From NCBI GenBank assembly GCA_963738185.1, contig CAVTVA010000003.1, positions 620,001 through 684,000 on the forward strand: DNA of 64,000 nucleotides, read 5' to 3'. Positions within the stretch are counted from its first letter, which is position 1. Every line of letters starts with the position of its first letter. Source of the stretch: AP-15 sp963738185 (GTDB lineage Bacteria > Pseudomonadota > Alphaproteobacteria > ATCC43930 > CGMCC-115725). The position numbers were made by a program, and so were the translations under genes. The notes beneath the pieces were generated by a model. It was given only the letters and a program-made list of their open reading frames with translations. It was not told the DNA's origin and searched no databases. This document shows, piece after piece, positions 1 to 6,711 of the stretch.

Positions 1-2
1 GT

Positions 3-608
3 TTTGTGGCGGTGATGCTGATTGTCGGCACACGGCTGTTGCCGTGGCTGCTCGACCAGGTGGTGCGCACCGGGTCGCGCGAGCTCTTCACCCTGGCGGT
101 GATCGCCGCGGCGCTCGGGATCGCCTATGGCGGGGCCGCGCTGTTCGGCTCCGCCCCGCTCGGCGCCTTCCTCGCCGGGATCGTGGTCAGCGAAAGCGAC
201 CACAGCCACCGCGCCTCCGAGCAGGCAAAACCGCTCGAAGACGCGTTTACGGTGCTGTTTTTTCTGTCTGTCGGCATGCTGTTCGACCCCGGCATCCTGA
301 TCCGCCACCCATTGCAGGTGCTGGCCGTCCTGGCCATCGTCATGCTGGGAAAGTCAGCCGCCGCCTTCTTCCTCGTCCGGGTCGCCGGCTACCCGACGAT
401 GACCGCCGTGACCGTGTCGGCGAGCCTCGCGCAGATCGGCGAGTTCTCGTTCATCCTGGCCGATCTCGGCACCGCGCACGGCCTGCTGAGCACGGAAGGG
501 CGCAACCTGATCGTCGCCGCGGCGCTCTTCTCGATCACCTTGAACCCGCTCGCGTTCAGCGCCGCCGCGGCCCTGCGCCGGCGCTTCGAGCGCGCCGCGC
601 CCGCCTGA
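3..608 (+). CDS. Kef-type K+/H+ antiporter, C-terminal part (runs in from upstream)
   Basis: The frame is open at the left edge, so only the C-terminal 201 or so residues of an inner-membrane monovalent cation:proton antiporter (CPA2 family) are visible. About six hydrophobic segments can be seen. Family hallmarks are GAFLAGIVVSESDHSH followed by LEDAFTVLFFLSVGM, and later ASLAQIGEFSFILADLG, which match the conserved transporter-core helices of KefB/YbaL proteins. The protein ends in a short basic tail (RRRFERAAPA) with no room for the usual cytoplasmic TrkA-N domain, so it is a short or YbaL-like variant. The true start lies outside the window. The family call is secure; the ion preference is inferred. 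Confidence 0.9.
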   Translation, partial: FVAVMLIVGTRLLPWLLDQVVRTGSRELFTLAVIAAALGIAYGGAALFGSAPLGAFLAGIVVSESDHSHRASEQAKPLEDAFTVLFFLSVGMLFDPGILIRHPLQVLAVLAIVMLGKSAAAFFLVRVAGYPTMTAVTVSASLAQIGEFSFILADLGTAHGLLSTEGRNLIVAAALFSITLNPLAFSAAAALRRRFERAAPA

Positions 609-658
609 ACGCGCAGCGTCGGTTGGGCAGGTGCCGGCGTGCGCCTCGGCGGGCGTTG

Positions 659-991
659 TCAGCGCGGCATCAGCCGTGCCAGCGCATAGCCCCCGGCGGC
701 GGCGATCAGCAAGGCCGGGATCGGGTGCGCCGCAGCGGTTTCGCTCAAATAGCGCCCCCACTCGGAGCCGCGCTTCGACAGATCTTGCAACGCCTCGCTG
801 CCCTGCTGCGCCGCCTGGTTTATCCTGGTGCCGGCTTCGGCGCTGGCGGCGCGGGCCCGATCGGCAACTGCGCGTGCGGTTTCTGCCGCATCGGCGACGC
901 TCGCCGCCGCCTTGTCGCCCATCTCCTTCAGCTTCGCGTTTGCATCGCCCGCCCACTGAGTGGCGCTGTCGGCCGCCGATTGTCCGTCCAT
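659..991 (-). CDS. Small YqjD/ElaB-like membrane-anchored protein
   Basis: A 110-residue protein starting MDGQSAADSATQ. The ATG at 991 is preceded by GGAGCG about ten bases away, while longer starts upstream give a non-protein-like leader. The middle is an Ala/Glu/Lys/Gln-rich amphipathic helix (ADRARAASAEAGTRINQAAQQ). The C-terminus is one hydrophobic segment, HPIPALLIAAAGGYALARLM. This layout, a long charged helix followed by a C-terminal anchor, is that of the YqjD/ElaB/DUF883-type proteins, some of which associate with ribosomes or membranes in stationary phase. The assignment rests on architecture, not on a diagnostic motif. It converges with the antiporter gene on its left. Confidence 0.6.
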   Translation of the reverse strand: MDGQSAADSATQWAGDANAKLKEMGDKAAASVADAAETARAVADRARAASAEAGTRINQAAQQGSEALQDLSKRGSEWGRYLSETAAAHPIPALLIAAAGGYALARLMPR

Positions 992-1280
992 CTGATGTCG
1001 CTCCAATTGCTGGGAAAACTCAAGGCACAAACAACGCGCGCAGGAATTAGGTCCAATTATTGTGCGGGCGCCGGGTTCGCGGGCCCGAACCAGCGTCGAG
1101 CTCTTGATCGGGATCGCCATTGGAAGAGCCCCACGCGAGGCTGAACCAGCGGCCTTTTTTGGGAACCGCCCGCGAACGTTCTTGTTTCCCCAGTAAATGG
1201 CCCGTGAGATCGCCCGGCCGAGGCCGCCCGCGTGATCTCCTAAGCTGTTGCCAACTGCCATTTTGATGAGGAGTCAAATC

Positions 1281-1361
1281 ATGGGCCGGGGGATTTTGCT
1301 GTGGCTGCTGGGAATTCCGATCCCGATCATTATCATTCTGTTTCTGTTTCACGTCATTTGA
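1281..1361 (+). CDS. 26-residue single-pass membrane peptide
   Basis: ATG at 1281 is preceded by a strong GAGGAG site at 1267-1272. The product is a charged start (MGRG), then one continuous hydrophobic helix (ILLWLLGIPIPIIIILFLF) and a short HVI tail. Very short proteins of this MGRG-LLWLLGIP-I type occur in alphaproteobacteria beside general stress genes and are usually unannotated; that comparison is from memory. A single TM helix with a good ribosome binding site makes a real micro-protein more likely than chance. No function can be given. It lies about 70 bases upstream of the PRC-barrel gene on the same strand. Confidence 0.6.
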   Translation: MGRGILLWLLGIPIPIIIILFLFHVI

Positions 1362-1431
1362 GAAGTTTTCGGAACCGGAGAAAAGGGCGCGACGTTTGCC
1401 GACGTTCGCGTCACATTACAGGAGAAAACCC

Positions 1432-1906
1432 TTGAAGACCTCCACCCTGACCGCGGCCGCGGCGGCGATCCTGATGGCCACCGCACCGCTTGCCTTTGCC
1501 CAGACCAGCGCCGAGCGTCACAGCAACATCGGGATGACTAACCCGACGGGCCATGCGATTCAAAGCAATCAGTTTCGCGCCAGCAAGATGATTGGCAGCG
1601 ATGTCTACGACGTGCACAACCAGAACATCGGCTCGGTCAAGGATCTTGATCATCGATCGTGACGGGCGCGTCGCGGCCGCGGTCGTTGCCGTCGGCGGCG
1701 GTTTTCTCGACAGCAACGGAAAGAATGTCGCGGTGCCGCTGAGCGACATCAAGTCCGACAACAACCGGCTGACCTTGAACATGACCAAAGATCAGCTTAA
1801 GCAGGCGCAGGCCTATGATATGACCAACAACAACACCGGGGCGGGCACCACCACCTCGCCGGTGACGGGCGGTCATCTCGGCTCGGCCAGCGGCACCAAC
1901 CGTTAG
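1432..1906 (+). pseudogene. Exported PRC-barrel protein, frameshifted by one extra T
   Basis: A TTG start at 1432 sits behind AGGAG (1420-1424) and opens a signal peptide ending LAFAQ. The mature part continues in frame as far as SKMIGSDVYDVHNQNIGSVKDL, the first half of a PRC-barrel. The frame then hits a stop at 1660-1662. Moving by one base at the TT pair 1646-1647 restores the rest of the fold: LIIDRDGRVAAAVVAVGGG and VPLSDIKSDNNRLTLNMTKDQ, then a Thr/Gly-rich tail to a stop at 1906. Exported PRC-barrel proteins are common in alphaproteobacteria and are often stress-linked. The single-base defect is either a sequence error or genuine inactivation. Confidence 0.8.
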
Positions 1907-2029
1907 GCCTCACCGGCGCAGTTCCGCGGCGGGCCGGCGCATATGCCGCTGCGCCCGCCGTTTTCTTCTGGCGGATTGCTCGGGCCGCAGGCCCACGCTA
2001 TAACCGGCGCCGGCTATGAGGGCGGCGGC

Positions 2030-2257
2030 ATGAAGCAGGGAATTCACCCCGATTACCATGAGATCACGGTCGTGATGACCGACGGCACCACCTATCAGAC
2101 CCGTTCGACCTACGGGAAGGCGGGTGACACCTTGCGGCTCGACATCGATTCGAAGTCGCACCCGGCCTGGACCGGCGGGCAGCAGCGCCTGGTCGACAGC
2201 GGCGGCCAGTTGGCCCGCTTCAACAAGCGCTTCCAGGGTTTCGGCCTCAAATCCTGA
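2030..2257 (+). CDS. rpmE: 50S ribosomal protein L31
   Basis: A 75-residue protein with the L31 signature: MKQGIHPDYHEITVVMTDGT, then QTRSTYGKAGDTLRLDIDSK, then HPAWTGGQQRLVDSGG and RFNKRF. It has no CxxC pair, so it is the zinc-free form usual in alphaproteobacteria. ATG 2030 is chosen because the upstream in-frame codons do not resemble L31. It is a structural protein of the large ribosomal subunit, at the base of the central protuberance. The gene stands alone and is followed by a palindromic repeat. Confidence 0.97.
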   Translation: MKQGIHPDYHEITVVMTDGTTYQTRSTYGKAGDTLRLDIDSKSHPAWTGGQQRLVDSGGQLARFNKRFQGFGLKS

Positions 2258-2285
2258 CCCGAATGAACAGCCTCGAGCGATAGGA

Positions 2286-2371
2286 AATCATCGCCCCCGC
2301 GCAAGCGGGGGTCCAGGGTCGAGCGCTCCGGCCCTGGCCCCCTGGATTCCCGCTTTCGCGGGAACGACGAT
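2286..2371. repeat. Palindromic extragenic repeat pair (family A)
   Basis: Two hairpin units face each other: CCCCCGCGCAAGCGGGGG at 2294-2311 and TTCCCGCTTTCGCGGGAA at 2347-2364. The flanking GTCCAGGG and CCCTGG(A) arms can also pair with one another. This is a REP-like extragenic palindrome. A related core (CCCCGGCGAAAGCCGGGG) lies inside the RAYT gene near 48870. It may also help terminate rpmE transcription. Confidence 0.75.
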
Positions 2372-2475
2372 GAAGATCGGTAAGCTGCTGAACCGACGAA
2401 TTCATTTCGAAGCGGCCTGAGCATCCTCCATATCGAGCGGCACCGGTTTTGACCGTTCTCAGCGGCGTGATGCCC

Positions 2476-2503
2476 CTTGACCGGGCTGGGCGAAACACTA
2501 TCT
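2476..2503 (+). promoter_or_regulatory. Candidate heat-shock (RpoH-type) promoter of hsp20
   Basis: CTTGAC at 2476-2481 and CTATCT at 2498-2503 are separated by 16 bases, close to the alphaproteobacterial sigma-32 pattern (CTTGA- plus CTATnT). Initiation about seven bases downstream would give a 5' leader of roughly 90 bases that carries the ROSE element. This is an inference from sequence pattern only. Confidence 0.5.
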
Positions 2504-2511
2504 CAGTTGCG

Positions 2512-2601
2512 TGCGATCGCCGCTTCGGGATCGCACGGCAGGAATGGCACCCGGCACGCATGCGGGTGCTTGATCCATGTTGCTCAATGGAGGATGTGGT
2601 T
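2512..2601 (+). ncRNA. ROSE-type RNA thermometer in the hsp20 leader
   Basis: Three consecutive hairpins lead up to the start codon. Hairpin 1 pairs TGCGATC (2512-2518) with GATCGCA (2529-2535). Hairpin 2 pairs GCACCCG (2547-2553) with CGGGTGC (2563-2569). Hairpin 3 (2575-2599) pairs CCAT with the bases after the Shine-Dalgarno site and contains TTGCTC, AAT, then GGAGG. The UUGCU stretch opposite AGGA just before the AUG is the hallmark of ROSE thermometers, which melt on heating and free the ribosome binding site of small heat-shock genes in rhizobia. Its position next to an Hsp20 start makes the call strong. Confidence 0.88.
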
Positions 2602-3060
2602 ATGGACCGTTTTGATTTCGCGCCGCTGTTCCGTTCGACGATTGGCTTTGACCGTCTGACCCGGCTGGTCGACGCGGCGAGCCGGGTTGACAGCGCTGCC
2701 CTCTCCTACCCGCCCTACAACATCGAAAAGACTGGCGAGGACGCCTATCGCCTGACCATGGCGGTGGCCGGCTTTGCGCCGGACGAGGTCGATGTGACGG
2801 TTCACGAGAACTCGCTCTTGGTGACCGGCAAGGCGAAAAAGGAAGAGGATGAGGGCCGCTATCTGCACCGCGGCATCGCCCGGCGCGCCTTTGAGCGCCG
2901 CTTCAGCCTCGCCGACCATATCAAGATCGTCGGTGCCAGCCTCGACAACGGCATGCTGCATGTCGATCTGGTGCGCGAGGTGCCCGAGGCGGCCAAGCCG
3001 CGCAAGATCGAGATCACCAGCGGCCAGCCGCAGATGGTGGAGCAGAAAGAGGCCGCTTGA
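2602..3060 (+). CDS. Hsp20-family small heat-shock protein
   Basis: A 152-residue IbpA-like chaperone that holds unfolding proteins for later refolding. The alpha-crystallin domain spans about residues 32-130: YPPYNIEKTGEDAYRLTMAV, FAPDEVDVTVHENSLLVTGK, YLHRGIARRAFERRFSLAD and DNGMLHVDLVREVPEAAKPR. ATG 2602 is chosen because GGAGG (2589-2593) precedes it and it is the codon placed correctly behind the ROSE hairpin. An earlier in-frame ATG at 2587 would lie inside that hairpin. A strong terminator follows, so it is transcribed alone. Regulation is predicted to be double: a heat-shock promoter plus thermal control of translation. Confidence 0.95.
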   Translation: MDRFDFAPLFRSTIGFDRLTRLVDAASRVDSAALSYPPYNIEKTGEDAYRLTMAVAGFAPDEVDVTVHENSLLVTGKAKKEEDEGRYLHRGIARRAFERRFSLADHIKIVGASLDNGMLHVDLVREVPEAAKPRKIEITSGQPQMVEQKEAA

Positions 3061-3108
3061 GCGGCTACCCGGCGCTAAGCCGTCATTTGCCGCAAGCAAC
3101 GAAACTAC

Positions 3109-3137
3109 GCCCCCGGGCCATCCCGGGGGCTTCTTTT
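3109..3137 (+). terminator. Rho-independent terminator after hsp20
   Basis: GCCCCCGGG (3109-3117) pairs perfectly with CCCGGGGGC (3122-3130) across a four-base loop and is followed by TTCTTTT. It lies 48 bases after the hsp20 stop and also before the convergent corA end. Confidence 0.9.
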
Positions 3138-3155
3138 ACGTGCATGGCGTGGAGC

Positions 3156-4154
3156 TCAGTACCAGCCGCGCCATTTGAGCCATAGCAGCGGCAGGATCGC
3201 GCTCAGCGCGATGACCGCCAGCCCGTAAGGGTAGCCCCAGGCCCAGCCGAGCTCGGGCATGCCCTTGAAATTCATGCCATAGATGCTGGCGATCAGGGTG
3301 GGCGGGATGCCGACCACCGAAACGATCGTCAACACCTTGATGATGTTATTCTGCTCGACATTGATCAGCCCCAGGGTGGCGTCGAGCAGCAGCTGAACCG
3401 AATCGACCAGATGCGCGTCGTAATCGCTGAGCGAGACAACGTCCTGGCGCAAGGTATCGAGCCGCCGCTTGACTTCGTCCGGCAGCCACGCCGCGGCGGT
3501 GTTCGACAAAAAGGGCACGATCCGGCCGATCCCGTGCAGGCTGTCGCGGATCTTCGAGGCGAGGTCGCCGCTGTGCCCGACGCGGCGCAGGATGAGGCGC
3601 AGATCGGCGCTTTCGCGCGCCGGCGGGCGGTGGCGTTGCAGCGGCTGCGTGACCGGTTCCCGAAACAGGCGATGCGACAGGCTGTCGAGCTCGGCGGCGG
3701 TCTGCTCGAGGATGTCGGCGAGGCGATCGGCGATCGCATCCAAGAGCTCGATCAGCACCGCAGCGCTGCTCAGCTCCTCGCTGTCGGCGGCAAGCTCGCG
3801 GGTGATGAAGTTGGTGAACGGGGTCAGCTCCTCGAACCGCACCGTGACCAGCTGCTTGGGGCTCAGCACAAAGCCGACCGGGGTGGTCAGCGGCTGATCG
3901 GCATCCGAGCGGTGGATCAACGGCGCGCTCAGATAGAGCGCTCCGTTGCGCGCGCGTAGCCGGCTCGAGCTTTCGATCTCGCTGAGCGCCTCAAAGCTCG
4001 GCACCTCAAGACCGGTGGTGCGCCTGACAAACGCGATTTCCTCGGGCTCGGGCCGAATGAGGTCGAGCCACAAGGTTCCTGGCGGCAGCGACCCGCCTGC
4101 AAGATCCGAGGGATGTTCGCCCTGCCCGGTCCGGCTGCTATAAAGGGTCAGCAT
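3156..4154 (-). CDS. corA: CorA-family Mg2+/Co2+ channel
   Basis: A 332-residue protein with a large N-terminal cytoplasmic domain and two C-terminal membrane helices. The first helix (IIKVLTIVSVVGIPPTLIAS) is followed by the pore signature IYGMNFKGMPE, containing the GMN motif that is diagnostic for the family. The second helix is YGLAVIALSAILPLLWLKWR. The start at 4154 (MLTLYSS) matches the usual CorA N-terminus; longer starts add a non-homologous arm. The Shine-Dalgarno site is weak. CorA proteins form pentameric inner-membrane channels for divalent cations. It is divergent from the substrate-binding protein gene across 106 bases. Confidence 0.92.
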   Translation of the reverse strand: MLTLYSSRTGQGEHPSDLAGGSLPPGTLWLDLIRPEPEEIAFVRRTTGLEVPSFEALSEIESSSRLRARNGALYLSAPLIHRSDADQPLTTPVGFVLSPKQLVTVRFEELTPFTNFITRELAADSEELSSAAVLIELLDAIADRLADILEQTAAELDSLSHRLFREPVTQPLQRHRPPARESADLRLILRRVGHSGDLASKIRDSLHGIGRIVPFLSNTAAAWLPDEVKRRLDTLRQDVVSLSDYDAHLVDSVQLLLDATLGLINVEQNNIIKVLTIVSVVGIPPTLIASIYGMNFKGMPELGWAWGYPYGLAVIALSAILPLLWLKWRGWY

Positions 4155-4260
4155 GGGCGGCAGCTTACATGCTCGAAGAGTGGCGCGCAGGTTTCCCGCG
4201 CCGGGCGACGCTCGACGGTCGGACAAGCCGGGCGCGCGGCAACGGAACAGGGAGGGGTCG

Positions 4261-5280
4261 ATGCGTTTTGTCGCGGCAGCCACGGCGCTGGCCTTGGCGC
4301 TTTTTGCGGCGGGGTCGGCGCGCGCCGCCGAGCCCTATCACCTGCGCATCGGCTGGGTGGTGGCGCCGGCGGATCTGGTGACGCTGATGTTCTTGAAGCC
4401 CGGGCTCGCAACCCATGCCGGCAAGACCTATGTGCCCGACCTGATCCATTTTGCCGGCACGCCGACGGCGATGACGGCCCTCGCCTCGGGCGAGATCGAT
4501 TGCGCCGCCCTCGCCTACTCGACCTTTGCCCTCGGCGTCGAAAACGCCCGGATGCAGGATTTGCGGATCATCGCCGGCGTCTTCCAGGACGGGGTCCCCG
4601 GCTACCACACCAATGATTTCGACGTCCGCGACGACAGCCCGATCCATACCGTGGCCGATCTGAAAGGTAAAATTCTGGCATCGAACCAGACCGGCAGCGC
4701 GGTTGACATGGCGCTGCGCGCGATGCTGGCCGAGCATCACCTCGAGGACAAGCGCGACGTGACCATCATCGAGGCGCCGTTTCCAGCGCAACAGGCGATG
4801 CTCAAGGAGCACAAGGTCGATCTGATCACCGCCGTCGCACCGTGGGGCTTCAACCCGGAGCTGCGTGCGTTTGCCCGCCCGTTGTTCACCCAGGCGCAGG
4901 CGGTGGGCCGCACCCAGATGATCGTCCGGGTGATGCGCGCGGGGGCCTTGCAGGCGCATCATGCCGCCGTCGTCGACTTTCTCGAGGATTACCTGCGTAC
5001 CCTCCACTACCTGCTCGACCCGGCGCATCACCAGGAGGCGATCGCGCTGATCGCCCAACGGACCAAGCAGCCGGCCTCGCTTTATCAAAGCTGGGCCTTC
5101 ACCAAGAAGGACTATTATCGCGATCCGGAGGCGCAGCCCGATTTGAAAGCGCTGCAAGCCAATATCGATCTGCAGCACAAGCTCGGCTTCTTGCGCTCCA
5201 GTCTCGACGTCGAGAAGTACGCGGATTTGAGCCTGGCCAAAGAGGCTGCCAAGCGTCTCGGCGCGGCGGCAACGCAATGA
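4261..5280 (+). CDS. Periplasmic substrate-binding protein, NitT/TauT (NMT1-like) type
   Basis: A 339-residue protein with a clear signal peptide (MRFVAAATALALALFAAGSA, cleaved near RAAEP) and a strong GGGAGGGG site before ATG 4261. The body resembles sulfonate/taurine/pyrimidine-precursor binding proteins: RIGWVVAPADLVTLMFLKPG, GTPTAMTALASGEIDCAALA, VADLKGKILASNQTGSAVDM and a late SLYQSWAFTKKDYYRDPEA. Such proteins deliver a ligand to an ABC permease, but no permease or ATPase gene lies beside it, so it is an orphan. The ligand cannot be named from sequence. Confidence 0.85.
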   Translation: MRFVAAATALALALFAAGSARAAEPYHLRIGWVVAPADLVTLMFLKPGLATHAGKTYVPDLIHFAGTPTAMTALASGEIDCAALAYSTFALGVENARMQDLRIIAGVFQDGVPGYHTNDFDVRDDSPIHTVADLKGKILASNQTGSAVDMALRAMLAEHHLEDKRDVTIIEAPFPAQQAMLKEHKVDLITAVAPWGFNPELRAFARPLFTQAQAVGRTQMIVRVMRAGALQAHHAAVVDFLEDYLRTLHYLLDPAHHQEAIALIAQRTKQPASLYQSWAFTKKDYYRDPEAQPDLKALQANIDLQHKLGFLRSSLDVEKYADLSLAKEAAKRLGAAATQ

Positions 5281-5422
5281 TAAGCTCGGCGCAGGTGCGC
5301 GGACTGCCTTGCGGTGCAGTGGCCTCGCCCTCGGCGGCCCAACGAATGCGGGCCGCGCCCGGCCGGATTTTTGCTATGAATGGCCGGCTGATACCGGCGC
5401 ACCGAGCAGATGGGAGGAGACC

Positions 5423-5590
5423 ATGGGCGAAATTCTCGGCATCGGGGTCACCCATTTTCCGGGATTGATGCTGCCCGACAGAGCGAACGGGTGCCGGCGG
5501 AGCTGACAGACCCGGCGCGCTGGCCCGAGCCGCTGCGCCACGAGCTGGCCGCCAACCAGGATGGCGCTGCCGCGGCCGAGCGCCGCCGTA
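5423..5590 (+). pseudogene. Remnant of a LigB-type extradiol dioxygenase/AMMECR1-like gene
   Basis: A very good GGGAGGAG site (5412-5419) precedes ATG 5423. The first 19 codons, MGEILGIGVTHFPGLMLPD, match the N-terminus of LigB-superfamily ring-opening dioxygenases as I know them. The frame then breaks. Shifted by one, SERVPAELTDPARWPEPLRH and AANQDGAAAAERRR continue the same family, with about ten residues apparently missing at the junction. After about 5590 the similarity ends; the family normally runs to about 280-330 residues. The gene is therefore truncated and frameshifted, directly next to the end of the cyo operon. Confidence 0.6.
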
Positions 5591-5761
5591 CGGAGGTCAT
5601 CGTGCTTGAGGACGGCGGGCTGCACATAAAGCGGCTTCCGTCTGTCGATGCATCTCTTTCGCAAGGCAAGGGCCGCGTCGCGGTGGCTATCCGCTCGGCT
5701 CTCGCCGCTTAATCGGCGCACCATGCTGCGCGGAGGAACGCTCCCCTTTCGGCAGGTGGTA

Positions 5762-6091
5762 TTACTGCATCCGGCTTGCGAGGTTCGCCAGGATCCAGAT
5801 CGTGCCGCCGACCATGAAGAACAATAGGAGGCTTGAAAACAGGATCAGGTGCAGGTCGTCCATGTTCTGCCGCGGCGGGTTGATGCGCAGGAAACAGCGG
5901 AAATGCACGATCGCCTGAAGGATCGCGCATCCGCCGATGGCAAGATAGAGACCCGACGGCGCCATCGCCGACCAGTAGACGAGCCCGAACGGGACGAGGG
6001 TCAGCACCAGCGCCAGCGCGTATCCGACGATATAGGTGTGCAGCTCTTGCTTGTATTCTTTCTCCGTGTCCGATGGCAGCGCGCCGCTCAT
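5762..6091 (-). CDS. cyoD: Cytochrome o ubiquinol oxidase subunit IV
   Basis: A 109-residue protein with three hydrophobic helices: YIVGYALALVLTLVPFGLVY, GLYLAIGGCAILQAIVHFRC and LILFSSLLLFFMVGGTIWIL. The segment IVHFRCFLRINPPRQNMDDL is typical of CyoD. Start ATG 6091 overlaps the cyoC stop by four bases (ATGA), indicating translational coupling. CyoD is a small accessory subunit of the inner-membrane proton-pumping quinol oxidase and helps assemble the binuclear centre. Confidence 0.93.
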   Translation of the reverse strand: MSGALPSDTEKEYKQELHTYIVGYALALVLTLVPFGLVYWSAMAPSGLYLAIGGCAILQAIVHFRCFLRINPPRQNMDDLHLILFSSLLLFFMVGGTIWILANLASRMQ

Positions 6092-6711
6092 GCAAGCCCT
6101 CCGAGATAGACGACAGAGAAGATCGCGATCCATACGATATCGAGGAAGTGCCAGAATAGGCCGAGCCGCAGCAGCCCAAGCTTCACTTCCGAGTCGACGC
6201 CGTAGCGCCTGATCTGCCCGATGAGGGCGAGCATCCAGATGCAGCCCATCGTGACGTGCAGTCCATGCAACGGAACAAGCGCGAAGAATGACGACAGGAA
6301 GCCGCTGCGCGTCGGCCCGCCGCCTTTCGCGAACATCGACAGGAGGTCGTGTATCTCGAGTCCGAGAAAGATGGCCGCCAGGCCCAGCGTTAGGCCGAGC
6401 CACATCAGCATCGGGCCGGAACGCTCGTAGTGCTTCAGCGACAGCAGCGACATGGCGAACGTGAAGCTGCTCGACAGTAGGACGAGGGTCTCGCCGAAGG
6501 CGCTGCGGATGTCGTAGAGGTCGTGCGGTCCCGGACCTCCCGCCGTCGCCTGACGCATGGACGCATAGGTCGCGAACAGCACCCCGAACACAATGGCGTC
6601 GCTCATCAGGAAGATCCAGAAGCCGAAGGTCGTCTCCTCGGCCTGCTCGTCGGCATCCTGATGGGCGGGCCCGAGATTGATGCCGGGGTGCTTGAGGGGC
6701 GCCTCGCTCAC
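6088..6711 (-). CDS. cyoC: Cytochrome o ubiquinol oxidase subunit III
   Basis: A 207-residue protein starting at GTG 6711, whose GTGA overlaps the cyoB stop. Five helices are visible; conserved stretches are TFGFWIFLMSDAIVFGVLFA, FGETLVLLSSSFTFAMSL, LFWHFLDIVWIAIFSVVYL and LHGLHVTMGCIWM. These match CyoC, the subunit III of bo3-type oxidases that stabilises the catalytic core. It sits third in a cyoABCD operon whose genes are overlapping or a few bases apart. Confidence 0.95.
   Translation of the reverse strand: MSEAPLKHPGINLGPAHQDADEQAEETTFGFWIFLMSDAIVFGVLFATYASMRQATAGGPGPHDLYDIRSAFGETLVLLSSSFTFAMSLLSLKHYERSGPMLMWLGLTLGLAAIFLGLEIHDLLSMFAKGGGPTRSGFLSSFFALVPLHGLHVTMGCIWMLALIGQIRRYGVDSEVKLGLLRLGLFWHFLDIVWIAIFSVVYLGGLA

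Noticed and set aside
1600..1670. Programmed +1 frameshifting in the PRC-barrel gene
   Set aside because: No slippery run, rare codon plus Shine-Dalgarno stimulator or pseudoknot is evident, and similar one-base defects occur in unrelated genes, so error or decay is more likely.
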